Source: Dehalococcoidia bacterium UBA3254
Lineage (GTDB): Bacteria > Chloroflexota > Dehalococcoidia > Dehalococcoidales > UBA3254
Direction of reading: 5' to 3'
Assembly: GCA_002362735.1 (NCBI GenBank)
Contig: DEUU01000060.1
Location: forward strand, 1 to 9,084
Length of the DNA: 9,084 nt
Part shown: positions 6,828 through 9,084 of the stretch, one piece after another
Layout: the number at the start of each line of letters is the position of its first letter
Position numbering within the stretch: position 1 is the stretch's first letter
Made by a program: the position numbers and the translations under genes
The notes under the pieces: generated by a model
Database searches by the model: none
The model's input: the letters and a program-made list of their open reading frames with translations, nothing else
What the model was told of the DNA's origin: nothing

Positions 6828-6878
6828 GCCTGAAGGTGGGATATTCCCTATTTCCTACTTTTATTCTTTCCCACTTGT

Positions 6879-6887
6879 TGCTATAAT
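6879..6887 (+). promoter_or_regulatory. Extended -10 promoter of the antitoxin gene, predicted leaderless transcript
   Basis: TGCTATAAT (6879-6887) is a perfect extended -10 box (TGn plus TATAAT). The -35 region is poor, as extended -10 promoters allow. The ATG at 6894 begins only 6 nt after the box, so transcription should start at or next to the start codon. No Shine-Dalgarno sequence precedes the ATG. Confidence 0.65.
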
Positions 6888-6893
6888 ATAGCC

Positions 6894-7187
6894 ATGGAAA
6901 GCAAAATAATCAAAAATGAAAATTTTCGTCGGGTCGCCACAAACGTTAAACCGGATGCTAAAAAAAGAATTGCTATCTCAAAAGCCTGCCAGGCTAATGA
7001 AGTGACCTATCATGTCTACTGCAACGAAATTGGACAGATAATCCTGGATCCGCAAGTCAGTATCCCCGCTTCCGAAATATGGTTATATAACGACCCTGAA
7101 GCCTGGAAAGCTGTCTCTGTAGGGTTGAAGGAAGCGTCTGAAGGAAAAATATCCAAAATAAACCTGGATGAGTTATCGGACTTCTGA
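6894..7187 (+). CDS. Putative antitoxin of a type II toxin-antitoxin pair (AbrB/MazE-like style)
   Basis: This protein has 97 residues. The centre, VYCNEIGQIILDPQVSIPASEIWLYNDPEAWKAV (about 41-74), and the tail GLKEASEGKI follow the pattern of small antitoxins in which a short DNA-binding beta domain (R-R-V...K-x-R-I-x-I) precedes an IPAxExWLxxxPEA stretch and a toxin-binding helix. From memory, such proteins sit beside RelE/ParE-type toxins in many phyla. The ATG at 6894 is the only methionine codon in the frame. With the -10 box ending at 6887 and no Shine-Dalgarno sequence, translation is probably leaderless. The gene ends directly against the TTG start of the next gene. The acidic tail (LDELSDF) fits a toxin-neutralising end. 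It probably represses its own promoter, possibly through the half-site array upstream. The function is inferred from pattern and context and has not been tested. Confidence 0.7.
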   Translation: MESKIIKNENFRRVATNVKPDAKKRIAISKACQANEVTYHVYCNEIGQIILDPQVSIPASEIWLYNDPEAWKAVSVGLKEASEGKISKINLDELSDF

Positions 7188-7481
7188 TTGTTTGAGATTT
7201 TCTGGACCCACCAAAGCCAGTCAGATTATAATCGGTTAAAATCTGATCCATCTTTACAGAAACGCCATAAAGCGGTAAAGAATACTAACCAGTTGCTGGC
7301 ATCCGATCCACGCCACAATAGCCTGCAAACCCATGAGTTTTCTAGCCTTAAGGGGCCGCATGGAGAAAAAGTTTTTGAAGCTTATGCAGAACAAAACAAT
7401 CCGGCTGCCTATAGAGTTTTCTGGTATTATGGTCCATCAAAAGATCAAATAAACGTAATCGCTATTACCGGACACCCTTAA
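7188..7481 (+). CDS. Putative RelE/ParE-fold toxin with TTG start
   Basis: This protein has 97 residues. It starts at TTG (7188-7190), immediately after the antitoxin stop TGA (7185-7187). Only a weak GGA lies 7 nt upstream, so translation probably depends on re-initiation after the antitoxin. The pattern is of the small RelE/ParE-like class: N-terminal FEIFWTHQSQSDYNRL, then a helix, then NSLQTHEFSSLKGP, EKVFEAYAEQNNPAAYRVFWYYGP and a final strand INVIAITGHP. RelE-type members cut mRNA in the ribosome and ParE-type members act on gyrase; which applies here cannot be told. R415-like catalytic sets are not claimed; candidate basic and aromatic residues are the Arg in AAYRVFW and the terminal His. 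Both ends look complete. The alternative is a small uncharacterised protein of the same fold with a non-toxin role. Confidence 0.7.
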   Translation: MFEIFWTHQSQSDYNRLKSDPSLQKRHKAVKNTNQLLASDPRHNSLQTHEFSSLKGPHGEKVFEAYAEQNNPAAYRVFWYYGPSKDQINVIAITGHP

Positions 7482-7737
7482 TAGCCGGAAATAAACATAA
7501 ATCCCTACTTTGAAAATATTAAGCATTTTTGTTTCAGAAATGTGTCCGTTCCACAAAACATGAAACAGCCTATATTCTGAAACATTGAATGCCGGGCTAT
7601 TCTCTTAAAACATAATATAGAAGTTTATAGCATATTTTTCTACTTTAGCCCCAGTTCTTCGCCCGGACTGGCCCCATTCCTTTGGGGTAAGATCGTCTCC
7701 CTATTTTCTGTTTAATAAGTGCTCCGGTCCCGGTTTT
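7480..7737. other. AT-rich spacer with nested inverted repeats between the toxin gene and the last gene
   Basis: No coding region is supported. AATAGCC (7480-7486) pairs with GGCTATT (7595-7601), and inside it GTTTCAGA (7531-7538) pairs with TCTGAAAC (7576-7583). TGTTTCA (7530-7536) can instead pair with TGAAACA (7561-7567). Nearer the minus-strand gene, CCCCA/TGGGG (7672-7676 and 7683-7687) and CCAGT/ACTGG (7651-7655 and 7667-7671) form short hairpins that could help end its transcript, but no T-run follows in either direction. A lone TTTAATAAG copy of the half-site core lies at 7711-7719. Confidence 0.35.
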
Positions 7738-9084
7738 CTACTTAAAGGCGGCGAACTTTTTATCCAGAAATGCCGTCACCCAACTCAATTCAGTGTTTGC
7801 CTCATCTTTAAAAATTGGCAATAAGTCGCTTTCTTTTAAATCCGATGAAGAAACTCCATTGACTAGGTATTGGAAGAAAGTGACACTCCCCTGATAGCTG
7901 ATAATAATATTTTTGTACCGGTATTCCGCAACTGCCGTCACATAGGAAGTAGTGTTATTGTGCTTGATGAGAAGCGCCTGCCTGAAATTGCCCGTCCCCT
8001 GGATAATAACCTGTTCGGCGCCGGTTACACTATTCAACATACTCTTCCAACCGTCTTCAAATTTCGTATTAAGCAGATCGTCGGTAATAAAATACTGCTG
8101 GGAATTAATTTGCATTTTGGAATCGTATTTAAGATCATTACCGTTGTACTTTTTAATAAGCTGCTTTTTGAAACTATAATTAGCTGAATTTGCGCTACCC
8201 TGGTCGGATTCGCTTTTATAGGACAATTCCATGCCCGGCGGATAATCGGTTGCCGCCCACTTAAGGTTGGCCCGCCCGGCATCGTAAGGGGATGTTTTTT
8301 GGATTTTCGCGATAGCCTGGGCTGTTTGTATTTCCTTACCTGAGCTGTCGAGGACACTCAATTTAATCGTAAAGTTACCCTCGGTACCAAAAGAAGTAGT
8401 AAAGGAAGAGGCGGCGGTATTTTGCCGGCTTGTATCATTGATCAGCCATTTGAACGTGACCCCGGCCGGCAATTTATCGAAAACGGCTTTAAAGGTATAG
8501 TCCTTGCCTGGTTCGCCTTCCAAACCAGGAGGGTCTATGGCCAGCCCGCTGTAAATTATATTAATATATTTAAAATCGACATACTCATCCGAGTTATTAA
8601 CCTTGCCGAATATCTCAATACCCAGCTTGTTGTTACCGGGCAGGAGTTTATAGTTGCCTTTGGCATCCCATGGCAATTTCACCCCATCACGATATGTTTG
8701 AATGGTGGCATGAGTCTGAGTTGAAGTGGCATTAATATTGATTAAATCCTTACTGGAAATGAGTCCGTCCTGAAGTTCATGGTTTACGTTTTTATCATCG
8801 GACCAGATAATTTTATAGGCCGGGAATCGGTCATTACCAGCCGTCCCATTCATGAATTCGGACCAGCGCTGGGAAATCTTGTTCCAGTCCACCGTGGTGC
8901 TCTTGGTGCAATACTGGATAATCTCATAATTCTTGCCATTACCTTTAGCGATCTCATCGACATTCGCCCCGGAGTTATAGGGTTTAAATTGACCATTTGA
9001 CCATTCGATGACTCTTTGAGTGTCGCCCGGATAATTGGGGTCCGCAATATAAAGGTTCCCTTGATAAATCCCGTAGCAGATCAT
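7738..9084 (-). CDS. C-terminal part of a large, probably secreted protein: cysteine-protease-like end, PKD-like domain, unknown C-terminal domain
   Basis: The minus frame is open from the right edge to TAG at 7738-7740, giving 448 visible residues. The ATG at the very edge (9082-9084) is probably internal. Visible residues 1-90 (ICYGIYQGNLYIADPNYPGDT...) resemble the last strands of a papain/C39-like fold, where a GH-x-x-x-x-Y strand holds the catalytic His and DPN follows; that His and the Cys would lie outside the window. Residues about 100-180 form a beta-rich linker domain (YRDGVKLPWDAKGNYKLLPG). Residues about 184-262 look like a PKD/Ig-like fold (GKDYTFKAVF...VTFKWLINDTS...GNFTIKLSVLDSSGK). 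Residues about 270-448 match nothing I know. The many Asn/Thr/Ser residues and the lack of Cys after residue 59 suit an extracellular protein. The domain calls are tentative, and protease activity is an inference from the first 30 residues. Confidence 0.6.
   Translation of the reverse strand: MICYGIYQGNLYIADPNYPGDTQRVIEWSNGQFKPYNSGANVDEIAKGNGKNYEIIQYCTKSTTVDWNKISQRWSEFMNGTAGNDRFPAYKIIWSDDKNVNHELQDGLISSKDLININATSTQTHATIQTYRDGVKLPWDAKGNYKLLPGNNKLGIEIFGKVNNSDEYVDFKYINIIYSGLAIDPPGLEGEPGKDYTFKAVFDKLPAGVTFKWLINDTSRQNTAASSFTTSFGTEGNFTIKLSVLDSSGKEIQTAQAIAKIQKTSPYDAGRANLKWAATDYPPGMELSYKSESDQGSANSANYSFKKQLIKKYNGNDLKYDSKMQINSQQYFITDDLLNTKFEDGWKSMLNSVTGAEQVIIQGTGNFRQALLIKHNNTTSYVTAVAEYRYKNIIISYQGSVTFFQYLVNGVSSSDLKESDLLPIFKDEANTELSWVTAFLDKKFAAFK

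Noticed and set aside
6490..7737. Insertion sequence or integron carrying the toxin-antitoxin pair
   Set aside because: There is no transposase or integrase gene, and no matching terminal repeats or target duplication could be seen. Only the breakpoint at 6763 hints at insertion, and I report that separately.
7870..9000. Several plus-strand open frames over the right end of the window
   Set aside because: They lie opposite a long minus-strand gene with coherent domains, lack Shine-Dalgarno sites, and their translations have no recognisable pattern.

Overview
The window looks like a chromosomal accessory stretch of an anaerobic, probably uncultured bacterium with moderate GC content. A Chloroflexota (Dehalococcoidia-like) origin is my best guess, at low to moderate confidence. 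It rests on the lipoprotein form of the TRAP binding protein with a long Thr/Ala/Pro/Ser tether, on the pairing of family III CoA-transferases with a TRAP transporter, and on the style of the last gene. Nothing in the window, such as an rRNA, proves the taxonomy.

Left part, + strand (1-2086): the 3' end of one CaiB/BaiF-type (family III) CoA-transferase gene, then a complete second one 18 nt downstream. The second protein carries the expected catalytic aspartate (D180). The first has phenylalanine in the aligned position. The pair could therefore be a heteromeric enzyme with one catalytic and one non-catalytic subunit.

Positions 2087-2671 hold no intact gene that I can support. There is a possible decayed minus-strand coding remnant, and then a good sigma70-type promoter (2560-2588) for the next operon.

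Centre, + strand (2672-5732): a complete tripartite TRAP transporter operon. It encodes a DctP-type lipoprotein, a DctQ-type small membrane subunit and a DctM-type large permease. A strong hairpin without a T-run lies between the binding-protein gene and the permease genes, and the two permease genes overlap by ATGA. The likely theme of the left and centre is uptake of an organic acid and its activation to a CoA thioester. The substrate cannot be read from the sequence.

Right part: a minus-strand SnoaL-like/NTF2-fold gene (5871-6356) converges on the transporter operon. Upstream of it lies a 5'-truncated paralogue (6490-6762) that ends within a few bases of a palindrome. Next comes an AT-rich array of four alternating TTATTAAA/TTTAATAA half-sites, then a + strand toxin-antitoxin-like pair (6894-7481). 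The antitoxin gene has an extended -10 box so close to its ATG that the mRNA should be leaderless. The toxin gene starts at a TTG directly after the antitoxin stop.

After a 256-bp spacer with nested inverted repeats, the window ends inside a large minus-strand gene. It probably encodes the C-terminal part of a secreted cysteine-protease-like protein with a PKD-like domain. I saw no tRNA, rRNA, CRISPR array, transposase or integrase gene.
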